A program made the translations under genes and the position numbers. Below the pieces are notes generated by a model that did not search any database, had not been told where the DNA came from, and saw nothing but the letters and a program-made list of their open reading frames with translations. DNA of 64,000 bases from assembly GCA_038318895.1 (NCBI GenBank), contig JBBQCS010000001.1:66968-130967 (forward strand). The letters are read 5' to 3'. This document shows positions 25,976 to 33,848 of this stretch, in pieces (position 1 is the stretch's first letter; the number at the start of each line of letters is the position of its first letter). This stretch comes from UBA11222 sp030652895. GTDB taxonomy: Bacteria; Pseudomonadota; Alphaproteobacteria; UBA11222.

Positions 25976-26887
25976 ATGCTGACTGGCATGCATGAACTTG
26001 TGCGCGCCGCCGATGGTGCGGGGCAAGACCCGTACGATGGTTTCATCTGCGACGTCTGGGGGGTTCTGCACGACGGCGTCGCACCCTATCGTGGTGTGGC
26101 GGAATGTCTGCGCCAACTCCGCGCGCTGGGCAAGCCCGTGGTGCTGTTATCCAACGCGCCGCGCCCGGCGCCGTCGGTGGCCCGCCAGCTTGCCGGGTTC
26201 GGCTATATGGACGGCCCGGACGGGCATTATGACGGGCTGATCACGTCAGGCGACGCCACCCGGTCCGCTATTGCCAGCGGATATTATGGCGCCAGCCTGT
26301 TGCATATCGGGCCGGACCGGGATTTGCCGCTGCTCGAAGGACTGGATGTCGATTGCGGCACGCCCGCCAACAGCCAGTTCGCCCTGTGTACAGGTCTCTA
26401 TGATGATGAAAATGAAGGCCCGGACGACTATCGTGCTCTGCTGCGCGATCTGCTGGCGCGGTCGTTGCCGATGTTGTGCGCCAATCCGGATGATGTTGTG
26501 ATGCGCGGGGGTAAACAGATTTATTGCGCGGGCGCCATTGCGCGAGCCTACGCTGCGATGGGCGGTGCGGTGACGTTTTTCGGCAAGCCCTATCCCGGCG
26601 TATACCGGATGTGCCTCGATGCGCTGAATGAAATTCTCGGCCGCACACTGTCAGCTTCGCGCGTGCTGGCCATTGGAGATGGTCTGTTCACAGATATTTC
26701 CGGCGGACACTCGGCCGGTATGCCGACATTGCTGTTAAGCGGCGGCATCCATGCCACAGAATTGGGTGCGGCGGCTGGCATGAGCCCGGATAGTTCGCTG
26801 CAGGTCATGCTGCCAGCATTGCAACAGGCCTGCGCCAAAGCGAAAACCTCGCTGCCGGGCGCTGTCATCTATCGGCTTGTTTGGTGA
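25976..26887 (+). CDS. HAD-superfamily (class IIA) phosphatase
   Basis: About 303 aa, of the NagD-like subgroup. Motif I reads ICDVWGVLHDG with the nucleophile Asp, Trp standing in the second-Asp position as is usual in this alphaproteobacterial subgroup. Motif II is VVLLSNAPRP, motif III the Lys in FFGKPYPGVYRM, and motif IV IGDGLFTDISGG. The ATG at 25976 has AGG upstream and starts close to the conserved part; ATG 25928 would add 16 residues and has no ribosome-binding site. The substrate is probably a sugar or nucleotide phosphate. The 3' end overlaps the convergent glcE by 23 bases. Confidence 0.88.
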   Translation: MLTGMHELVRAADGAGQDPYDGFICDVWGVLHDGVAPYRGVAECLRQLRALGKPVVLLSNAPRPAPSVARQLAGFGYMDGPDGHYDGLITSGDATRSAIASGYYGASLLHIGPDRDLPLLEGLDVDCGTPANSQFALCTGLYDDENEGPDDYRALLRDLLARSLPMLCANPDDVVMRGGKQIYCAGAIARAYAAMGGAVTFFGKPYPGVYRMCLDALNEILGRTLSASRVLAIGDGLFTDISGGHSAGMPTLLLSGGIHATELGAAAGMSPDSSLQVMLPALQQACAKAKTSLPGAVIYRLVW

Positions 26888-28043
26888 CGTTAGCCGTTCC
26901 CGGGTTAAAAATTTTCAACGGATCGAAGCTTTCACGCACACGTTCTTCCAGCGCCGCCAATGATGGAGATTGTGGTTCAAACACCGGCACGGTCCGGCGA
27001 AGCGGCTCTGGTGCACGAAACAGTGTTGCGTGACCCCCGGTTTTTTGTACCGCCTCACGCACACGCTGCACCTCATCGCTCAGCAGCCAGATCAGGCCGC
27101 CCGCACAATCATAAAAATATTTTTGCGCGCCAATGCTTCCCGCCACCATTGCGCCGCTATGTGGCGGAACGGATAGCCGCCACACCGGCAGGCCGGCGCC
27201 AACAAAAAATTCTGCGTCCCGCACCCCCCGCCACAGGGACAACGCGGCCTCCGCACTTAAACTTTCAAATTCTCCCAGGCCCTTTAGCAGAGATTTCAGA
27301 CGGTTAAGACGGTCCGTCACGGCGGTGAACGGGCCTTCCAGCCGGAATAGGGTTTGCGCCCGGGCGCCATTCACGCTGCCCGGTAAATGCGCCAGACCCG
27401 ATAGTTCCAGCGCGCTCCCCGCCGCCTTGCGCAATGCTGCAAGCGCCGCCTCATCCTCTAGCCCCCGTACCATAAGTGTTGCGCTGTCGGCGGGGGCTGG
27501 CATGGTTTTTACCGTTAGCTGGGTCATGATTCCCAGCTTCCCATAGGCGCCCGCAAACAATTTCGGCAGGTCATAGCCGGTGACGTTTTTCACCACGTGG
27601 CCACCGGCCTTGAAAAGTTCACCGCGCCCGTTGACGGCGCTGAACCCCAGAAAATGATCGCGCGCAGCCCCCGCCTTGAAACGGCGCGGACCGGAGGCAT
27701 TGCAGGAAATTACACCGCCAATCGTGCCGCGCCCCTTTTCCACCCCAAAATGCGGCCCCCAGTCGGGCGGCTCGAACGCCAGTTGCTGACGGTGCTCTCG
27801 CAAAAGTGCCGTAATGGCAGCCATAGGCGTTCCCGCCCACGCGCTCAGTATCAATTCCTCGGGCGCGTAGGAGATAATTCCGTCGAGGCGGGACACATCC
27901 ACGCTATGAGCCGCCTCTACGGGCGTGCCCAAACCGGCTTTACTGTCATGGCCATGAACACGCAACGACGTGTGCTCGCGCAACGCCCAGCGCACTATGT
28001 CGCACACCTGCGTTTCGTTTTCCGGAATGAATTTTTCCGCCAT
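26865..28043 (-). CDS. glcE: FAD-binding oxidoreductase, glycolate oxidase GlcE-like
   Basis: A 392-aa FAD-linked oxidase of the VAO/PCMH fold. The FAD-binding block is seen in LRVHGHDSKAGLG, GRGTIGGVISCNASGPRRFKAGAARDHFLG and the HVVKNVTGYDLPKLFAGAYGKLGIM region. The C-terminus FDPLKIFNPGTAN is typical. GlcE normally works with GlcD (FAD subunit) and GlcF (Fe-S subunit); neither is adjacent, as the neighbours are a HAD phosphatase and an SDR. It may be a lone paralogue, or the other subunits lie elsewhere. Confidence 0.88.
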   Translation of the reverse strand: MAEKFIPENETQVCDIVRWALREHTSLRVHGHDSKAGLGTPVEAAHSVDVSRLDGIISYAPEELILSAWAGTPMAAITALLREHRQQLAFEPPDWGPHFGVEKGRGTIGGVISCNASGPRRFKAGAARDHFLGFSAVNGRGELFKAGGHVVKNVTGYDLPKLFAGAYGKLGIMTQLTVKTMPAPADSATLMVRGLEDEAALAALRKAAGSALELSGLAHLPGSVNGARAQTLFRLEGPFTAVTDRLNRLKSLLKGLGEFESLSAEAALSLWRGVRDAEFFVGAGLPVWRLSVPPHSGAMVAGSIGAQKYFYDCAGGLIWLLSDEVQRVREAVQKTGGHATLFRAPEPLRRTVPVFEPQSPSLAALEERVRESFDPLKIFNPGTANVTKQADR

Positions 28044-28076
28044 CACTACCCGGTCAAATACCGCGGTCCGTTGTGC

Positions 28077-28862
28077 TTAATATGCAGACATGCCGCCTTC
28101 TGCGGGAACGCTGACGCCATTGATCATGCGCGATTCGTCGGACGCGAGGAACAGAGCGATATTGGCGATGTCCTGTGGCTCGCCGACGCCGAAGGGATGG
28201 CGCGACATGCCCAGCGCGCCGATCATCTTTGCCTGGTCACTATTCCCGCCTTGCAGATTGCTTCCAAAGCGCTCCTTCACCCGGTCGGTCATGATGACGC
28301 CGGGACAGATCGCATTGGCGCGGATGTTATCGCGATAATATTGCCCGGCCAGCGAGCGGGTGAGCGAAATGACGCCGCCCTTGGCGGTTGAATAGATCAT
28401 CGCGGGAAAACTCCCCTGCAACGCGGCTGCCGACGACACGTTGACGATGGCGCCGCCGCCGGCCTTGATAAGATGCGGAATACCGTGGCGGCAGCACAGA
28501 AACGGCCCCTTGAGGTCAAAGTTCATGGTGAAGTCCCAAACCGAAAGATCAACCTCGGTGAGTTTCTTGTCTTCGGCAATGGAGCCGCCCGCGCAATTAA
28601 ACAGGATATTCAGCTTGCCGTATTTCGCCGACGTGGCGTCGATGCCTGCTTTGACGCTGGCGTCCTTGGTGACGTCGGTTTGAAAGAATGTGGCGTCACC
28701 GCCCGCCGCGCGAATTTCCGCCTCACACGCTTTACCCAGTTCTTCGTTCAGTTCAAGAATGCCAACCTTGGCCCCTTCGCGGGCGAAAATATTCGCCGCC
28801 GCGCGCGCGATGCCGGAACCCGAACCGGTGATTGTCGCCACTTTACCTTCCAGTCTGCCCAT
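28077..28862 (-). CDS. Short-chain dehydrogenase/reductase (SDR)
   Basis: A 261-aa classical SDR: TITGSGSGIARAAANIFA (cofactor), NCAGGS, INVSSAAALQGSFPAMIYSTAKGGV (Ser, Tyr and Lys catalytic residues), ICPGVI, and the C-terminal LASDESRMINGVSVPAEGG. A ribosome-binding GGAGA lies before the ATG. Specificity cannot be deduced. It lies 33 bases downstream of hisG but is read in the same direction, and 33 bases upstream of glcE, so a loose transcript with either is possible. Confidence 0.9.
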   Translation of the reverse strand: MGRLEGKVATITGSGSGIARAAANIFAREGAKVGILELNEELGKACEAEIRAAGGDATFFQTDVTKDASVKAGIDATSAKYGKLNILFNCAGGSIAEDKKLTEVDLSVWDFTMNFDLKGPFLCCRHGIPHLIKAGGGAIVNVSSAAALQGSFPAMIYSTAKGGVISLTRSLAGQYYRDNIRANAICPGVIMTDRVKERFGSNLQGGNSDQAKMIGALGMSRHPFGVGEPQDIANIALFLASDESRMINGVSVPAEGGMSAY

Positions 28863-28897
28863 GGATCTCTCTCCGCCTTATTGTTTATAATGTTTCT

Positions 28898-29872
28898 CTA
28901 TCGTCCGTTCAGCCGCCCAATGAAATCATCATACAACAGGTTTTGCGGCTCAAAAATATATTCAAGCTGCGCCACGCTGACATGGCGGCATCCCGCGTCG
29001 CGTAACTGGGTCATGACGGCATACAGACTTGCCGTGGGGCAGTGTACGCTGCCACCCGCGCCGTCCAGTTGCACCGTGCAGCCAAATTCGTTTTCCAGCG
29101 CCGTAAGGGTACGCGCCAGGCTTTTGTTGCCGGCCGACGCGAATTGCACCAGTTTAAGCTCGTTGGCCCGGCTGCGCCCTTCCATCATATCCAGTATCTG
29201 GCGCAGGGCGGCCCGCGCGGTATCGCTCCATCGCCCCGCCAGGGATGCCGCCAGACAGGCCTGACTGCGCAGGATAAGCCCATCGTCGAGGATTTTAAGA
29301 TGATTGGCGGACAGGGTGGCGCCGGTCGAGGTGATGTCAACAATGGCTTCCGCCGCACCTGAATTTGGTGCCCCCTCGGTCGCGCCCAGGCTTTCCACAA
29401 TACGGTAATCGGATATGCCGTGGCTGGCGAAAAACGCCCGCGTCAGCGACAGATATTTTGTCGCCACCCGCAGGCGCCGCCCATGGCGCCGGTGAAAATC
29501 CGTACAGACTTCGTTCAGATCGTCCATATTTCTGACATCAATCCAGGCGCGCGGCGCCGCCACCACCAGATCGGCGCGGCCAAACCCCAGCGGTTTCAAC
29601 AGCGCGATGCTGGCGTCCATATCCAGCGTCTTTTCACGCAGCAGATCTTCGCCGGTGATGCCAAGATGAATGTTACCGGCTTCAAGCTGGGTGGGAATTT
29701 CGCCCGACTGCAGGAAGATGATTTCAACCGCATCAAGCCCGGCAATGTGACCGGTATATTCGCGCCCCTGTCCGCCCTTGACGGCCAGACCGCTGGCGGC
29801 CAGGAAATCATGGGTCTGTTCCGCCAGGCGGCCCTTGCTTTGCAATCCCAGAATTAAAGGTTCATCCGTCAT
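28898..29872 (-). CDS. hisG: ATP phosphoribosyltransferase HisG
   Basis: HisG joins ATP and PRPP in the first step of histidine synthesis. Motifs: LGLQSKGRLAEQT, FLQSGEIPTQLEAGNIHLGITGEDLL, the PRPP loop EAIVDITSTGATLSANHLK, then a C-terminal region to residue 324 with CPTASLYAVMTQLRDAGCRHVSVAQLEYIF. The ATG overlaps the TGA of the upstream hisZ (ATGA). The chosen start at 29872 is supported by that coupling; the longer frame starts inside hisZ. At 324 aa it is larger than the short HisG that normally needs HisZ. Confidence 0.93.
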   Translation of the reverse strand: MTDEPLILGLQSKGRLAEQTHDFLAASGLAVKGGQGREYTGHIAGLDAVEIIFLQSGEIPTQLEAGNIHLGITGEDLLREKTLDMDASIALLKPLGFGRADLVVAAPRAWIDVRNMDDLNEVCTDFHRRHGRRLRVATKYLSLTRAFFASHGISDYRIVESLGATEGAPNSGAAEAIVDITSTGATLSANHLKILDDGLILRSQACLAASLAGRWSDTARAALRQILDMMEGRSRANELKLVQFASAGNKSLARTLTALENEFGCTVQLDGAGGSVHCPTASLYAVMTQLRDAGCRHVSVAQLEYIFEPQNLLYDDFIGRLNGR

Positions 29873-31056
29873 TTCGCGGCCTCGCAGGCGGCCAGCAGCC
29901 ATTCCGTACGGATGGCGGAGCCAATTGCGGGAACATCTTTGCGCGCGCCCAGCCGCCGCAGCAGCGCATCGTAACGGCCTCCGCCCGCAATTTGTCCGTA
30001 TTCCCCCATATCTGGCGCGCGCACATCAAACACGAAGCCGGTATAATATTCCAGGGTCCGGCCAAACCGCGCCACATACTGAAAATTGTCCGGGGAAAGC
30101 CCACGTTTTTCCATCAGTTCCAGCCGCTTTTCAAAACGTGTCCGCGCATCACTCAAATCGATGCCGGCAGCAGCGGTAAGTGCGTCAATTTGTACCAGCG
30201 CATTTTGCGGGGTTCCCGTAATCTGCAAAAACGCGTCAACCAGATCGGCAATTTCTTTTGATAACCCCTGCGTTTTCGCATCTGCTGCCTGGTCCAGGAA
30301 CCGTTCGGCAATCTCCGCGCTATCACGTCCGCCAGCAGGCATGATTCCCGACATGCTCAGCACTTCTTCCAGTGCCAGGCGGGCTTTTGTTTCATCAAGA
30401 CTGCCGATGGCTTCCAGAAACGCCGCGCGTCCCGCCGAGGCGGTTTCGCCATTGCCGTCCGAAAGGCGCGCCAGCAGGTTGCGCAATTCAGTGGGCCGCC
30501 AGAATTGATGTTTCAGCCGGTCACGCCAACGCTGTGGCAGCGCCAACTGATCGAGCAGCGAAAAGAACAGGCCCAGATCCCCCACCTGCACATCGAAGCG
30601 CTCCAGGCCGGCCGCCTGTAGCGCCTCTACCGTCAGCGCCAACACCTCTGCATCGGCGCCAGGCACATCGGTATCCCCCAGACATTCTACCCCCGCCTGC
30701 TGGAACTGGGCAGGCCGGTTGCTTCCCGGCGGCTGAAACCGGAACGCCGGGCCGTTGTAGCAAAGCCGCGCGGGCTCATCACCCGCCTTGGGGTTCTGCC
30801 GCAGATACATGCGGCATGTCGGAATGGTCAGATCAGGGCGAAGGCACAGCTCGTTTCCCGCGGGATCATTGAACACATATATACGGCGGCGAATATCTTC
30901 ACCGGATTGCTCCAGAAAAATTTCCGCAGGTTCCATAATCGGGGGCTCCACAAAGCCGTAGCCATGGCGCGCGAAGACCGCCGCAATATTGCGGTCCTGA
31001 TCGTGTAGGCGCTGTAATGTCCCGGCGTCATAATCGGGCATTCCGGTAAGTGACAT
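29869..31056 (-). CDS. hisZ: ATP phosphoribosyltransferase regulatory subunit HisZ
   Basis: A 395-aa histidyl-tRNA-synthetase-like protein. Class II landmarks are kept in part: FVEPPIMEPAEIFLEQSGE, LRPDLTIPTCRMYL, and EYYTGFVFDVRAPD, where true HisRS has a GLDYY motif. The arginine-rich motif 2 of HisRS is replaced by FRFQPPGSNRPAQFQQAG. There is no C-terminal anticodon-binding domain. These changes fit HisZ, which assembles with HisG and senses histidine. ATG 31056 has GAGGA upstream and is preferred to the ATG at 31092. It is the first gene of the hisZ-hisG unit. Confidence 0.9.
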   Translation of the reverse strand: MSLTGMPDYDAGTLQRLHDQDRNIAAVFARHGYGFVEPPIMEPAEIFLEQSGEDIRRRIYVFNDPAGNELCLRPDLTIPTCRMYLRQNPKAGDEPARLCYNGPAFRFQPPGSNRPAQFQQAGVECLGDTDVPGADAEVLALTVEALQAAGLERFDVQVGDLGLFFSLLDQLALPQRWRDRLKHQFWRPTELRNLLARLSDGNGETASAGRAAFLEAIGSLDETKARLALEEVLSMSGIMPAGGRDSAEIAERFLDQAADAKTQGLSKEIADLVDAFLQITGTPQNALVQIDALTAAAGIDLSDARTRFEKRLELMEKRGLSPDNFQYVARFGRTLEYYTGFVFDVRAPDMGEYGQIAGGGRYDALLRRLGARKDVPAIGSAIRTEWLLAACEAAK

Positions 31057-31139
31057 AAGCCATTCCTCTAGCGGGCTGCTAAAGGCACTCAATTACCATT
31101 GCAAGGCCATAGAATGATAGGTCTGAGTTTTTCAAAAAA

Positions 31140-31153
31140 CCGCTAAATGGCGG
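31140..31153 (-). terminator. Probable terminator of the lpd end of the TCA block
   Basis: A CCGC/GCGG stem (31140-31143 with 31150-31153) read on the minus strand is followed by TTTTTT. It lies 35 bases after the lpd stop, before hisZ begins. The stem is only four base pairs, so support is moderate. Confidence 0.4.
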
Positions 31154-31187
31154 AAAAGACGGAATTTAACCCTGATATTCGCGTAGA

Positions 31188-32588
31188 TCAGAAATTCAGT
31201 GTGCGATTGTCGACCGCCAGGGCTGCTTCCTTGAGGCTCTCGCTTAAGGTCGGGTGCGCATGGCAGGTGCGGGCGATATCTTCGCTGGATGCGCCGAATT
31301 CCATCGCCACCGCCGCCTCACCGATCATGTTCCCGGCGTCGGGCCCAATTATATGTACTCCCAGCACCTGGTCGGTGGCGGCGTCCGCCAGCACCTTGAC
31401 GAAACCTTCGGTGTCACCGGCCACCTTCGCGCGCGCATTCGCGGCGAAAGGAAATTTGCCCGCCTTATAGGCGATGCCGTCTGTCTTCAGCTGCTCCTCG
31501 GTTTTACCAACCCAGGCGACTTCCGGCGCGGTGTAAATGACGCTTGGGATAACCGCGTAGTTTACATGCCCGGCCTTGCCTGCCAGCAGTTCGGCAAGGG
31601 CGACACCTTCATCTTCCGCCTTGTGCGCCAGCATTGGCCCCGCGATCACATCGCCAATCGCATAGACGCCTTCCACGTTGGTGCGGTAATGCGGATCGGT
31701 CACGATCATGCCGCGATCCGTCGCCACACCCACCATTTCCAGCCCCAGATCATCGGTATACGGTTTACGGCCAATAGCGATCAGCGCCACGTCGGCGTCC
31801 AATATCTCCGCCGGGCCACCTGCGGCCGGTTCAATGCTGACCTTCAGCCCCTTACCGGATTTTTCAATGCCTGTAACCTTGGTTGAAAGCCTGAACTCCA
31901 TGCCCTGCTTTTTCAGCATGCGCTGAAAATTCTTGCCCACTTCGCGGTCCGCACCCGGAACTATATGATCCAGAAACTCAACCACCGTAATTTTCGCGCC
32001 CAGCCGCGCCCAGACCGAGCCCAGTTCAAGCCCGATAACGCCGCCGCCCACCACCAGCAGATGCTTGGGTACAGCCTGAAGCGCCAGTGCTCCGGTCGAG
32101 GAAACAATGCGTTCTTCGTCGATGGTGATGCCGGGTAATGAGGACGGTTCAGAGCCCGTGGCGATAACAATATGCGTGGCGCTCACGACTTCTGTAGCGC
32201 CTTCATTCATGCGCACTTCTATCTGGCTTTGCCCTGTCAGCTTCGCCGTGCCAGCTATATAGGTCACCTTATTTTTCTTGAACAGAAATTCAATGCCTTT
32301 GGTCAGATCACTGACGGTTTTATCCTTGTATTCCATCATTACAGGCAGATCAAGGCTGACCTTCCCGGTCTTGATGCCGAATGCCGCCAGATCTGCGCTA
32401 TGGGCGTATAGCTCGGACGCATGCAGCAGCGCCTTGGAAGGAATGCAGCCAACATTCAGGCAGGTGCCGCCCAATGCGCCACGTTTTTCCACGCAGGCGA
32501 CGCGCATGCCCAATTGGGCGGCGCGGATGGCGCAGATATAACCGCCGGGACCGCCGCCAATGACGACCAGATCAAAATTTTCTGCCAT
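31188..32588 (-). CDS. lpdA: Dihydrolipoamide dehydrogenase (E3)
   Basis: E3 reoxidises dihydrolipoamide with NAD in the 2-oxoglutarate (and possibly other) dehydrogenase complex. The 466-aa protein has FAD motif LVVIGGGPGGYICAIRAAQ, redox disulfide GGTCLNVGCIPSKALLH, NAD motif VVGGGVIGLELGSVW, the second FAD block TNVEGVYAIGDVI and the interface HAHPTLSESLKEAA with catalytic His. The ATG lies two bases after the sucB stop. It is the last gene of the TCA block. Confidence 0.96.
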   Translation of the reverse strand: MAENFDLVVIGGGPGGYICAIRAAQLGMRVACVEKRGALGGTCLNVGCIPSKALLHASELYAHSADLAAFGIKTGKVSLDLPVMMEYKDKTVSDLTKGIEFLFKKNKVTYIAGTAKLTGQSQIEVRMNEGATEVVSATHIVIATGSEPSSLPGITIDEERIVSSTGALALQAVPKHLLVVGGGVIGLELGSVWARLGAKITVVEFLDHIVPGADREVGKNFQRMLKKQGMEFRLSTKVTGIEKSGKGLKVSIEPAAGGPAEILDADVALIAIGRKPYTDDLGLEMVGVATDRGMIVTDPHYRTNVEGVYAIGDVIAGPMLAHKAEDEGVALAELLAGKAGHVNYAVIPSVIYTAPEVAWVGKTEEQLKTDGIAYKAGKFPFAANARAKVAGDTEGFVKVLADAATDQVLGVHIIGPDAGNMIGEAAVAMEFGASSEDIARTCHAHPTLSESLKEAALAVDNRTLNF

Positions 32589-32590
32589 GA

Positions 32591-33823
32591 TTATAAATCC
32601 AGCAGCAGGCGCTGCGGATCCTCTAGGCACTCTTTGATCCGTACAAGAAAGGTCACCGCCTCGCGTCCATCGATAATGCGGTGATCATAGGAAAGAGCCA
32701 GATACATCATCGGGCGCACCACGACCTGCCCATTGATGGCGATGGGCCGTTCCTGGATTTTGTGCATGCCCAGAATACCGGATTGCGGCGGGTTCAGGAT
32801 GGGCGTCGACATCAATGATCCGTAGACCCCGCCGTTGGAAATGGTGAAAGTGCCGCCCTGCAGATCATCTATGCCCAGTTTGCCGTCACGCGCCTTTACG
32901 CCCAGCACATTGATGGATTTCTCCAGTCCGGCGAAACTCAGGGCGTCCGCGTCGCGCACCACTGGTACCACCAGGCCGGACGGAGTGCCCACCGCAACAC
33001 CGATATTGTAGTAATTCTTGTAAACCAGTTCATCGCCGTCAATCTCGGCATTCACCGCCGGAATTTCCCGCAGTGCCTGGATCGACGCCTTCACAAAGAA
33101 GCCCATGAAGCCAAGCCGCACGCCATGCTTGGTAAAGAACATATCTTTGAACTGATCACGCATGGCCATGACTGCACTCATATCGACCTCGTTGAACGTG
33201 GTCAGCATGGCTGCGGTGTTTTGCGCCTCTTTCAAACGCCTGGCGATGGTTTTACGCAAGCGGCTCATGCGTACGCGCTCTTCGCGCACGTCCTGTGTGG
33301 CGGGCGCTTTGGCTGTGGCCGGCGCGGGGTTGGCAGCCGCCGCGAGCATGTCGCCCTTGGTCACACGTCCGCCCTTGCCGGTGGCGGGGACCGTGGCCGG
33401 GTCGATGTGAAATTCGCTGGCGATGCGGCGCACGGAGGGCGCCAATGGCGATTCCCCTACCGCCAGCGCCCTCGGAGCCATGGGGGAGGCTGCAGTTTGG
33501 GTTGCCACGGCAGGCGCTGCCGCTGTGCCGGCGGTAACAGCGGCCACTTGTTTTACAGCCGCAGGTTTGGCGGCGCCTGCGCCTGCCCCTGCCACGAAGG
33601 AGGCGAGAAGGGCGCCAACCTCAACTGTCTCACCTTCATGCGCCTTTATTTCGCCAAGAGAACCGTTAACAGGAGCTGGCACTTCCAGTGTCACCTTGTC
33701 GGTTTCAAGCTCGCATAAAGGATCATCGGCATTGACCGGCTCGCCCGGTTGCTTGAACCATTTCGCGACCGTCGCCTCGGTGACAGATTCACCCAGCACG
33801 GGCACATGAATTTCGATGCTCAT
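32591..33823 (-). CDS. sucB: Dihydrolipoyl succinyltransferase (E2 of OGDH)
   Basis: E2 carries succinyl groups on lipoyl-lysine to CoA. Domains: N-terminal lipoyl domain with ELETDKVTLEV (lipoylated Lys), an Ala/Pro-rich linker (around 85-135), peripheral subunit-binding domain PSVRRIASEFHIDPATVPATGKGGRVTK, and the catalytic domain ending in SYDHRIIDGREAVTFLVRIK with the active-site His and Asp. Length 410 aa is normal. It lies between sucA and lpd with 25 and 2 bases of spacing. Confidence 0.96.
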   Translation of the reverse strand: MSIEIHVPVLGESVTEATVAKWFKQPGEPVNADDPLCELETDKVTLEVPAPVNGSLGEIKAHEGETVEVGALLASFVAGAGAGAAKPAAVKQVAAVTAGTAAAPAVATQTAASPMAPRALAVGESPLAPSVRRIASEFHIDPATVPATGKGGRVTKGDMLAAAANPAPATAKAPATQDVREERVRMSRLRKTIARRLKEAQNTAAMLTTFNEVDMSAVMAMRDQFKDMFFTKHGVRLGFMGFFVKASIQALREIPAVNAEIDGDELVYKNYYNIGVAVGTPSGLVVPVVRDADALSFAGLEKSINVLGVKARDGKLGIDDLQGGTFTISNGGVYGSLMSTPILNPPQSGILGMHKIQERPIAINGQVVVRPMMYLALSYDHRIIDGREAVTFLVRIKECLEDPQRLLLDL

Positions 33824-33848
33824 AACGATTTGATCCTTTAACGTCCTG

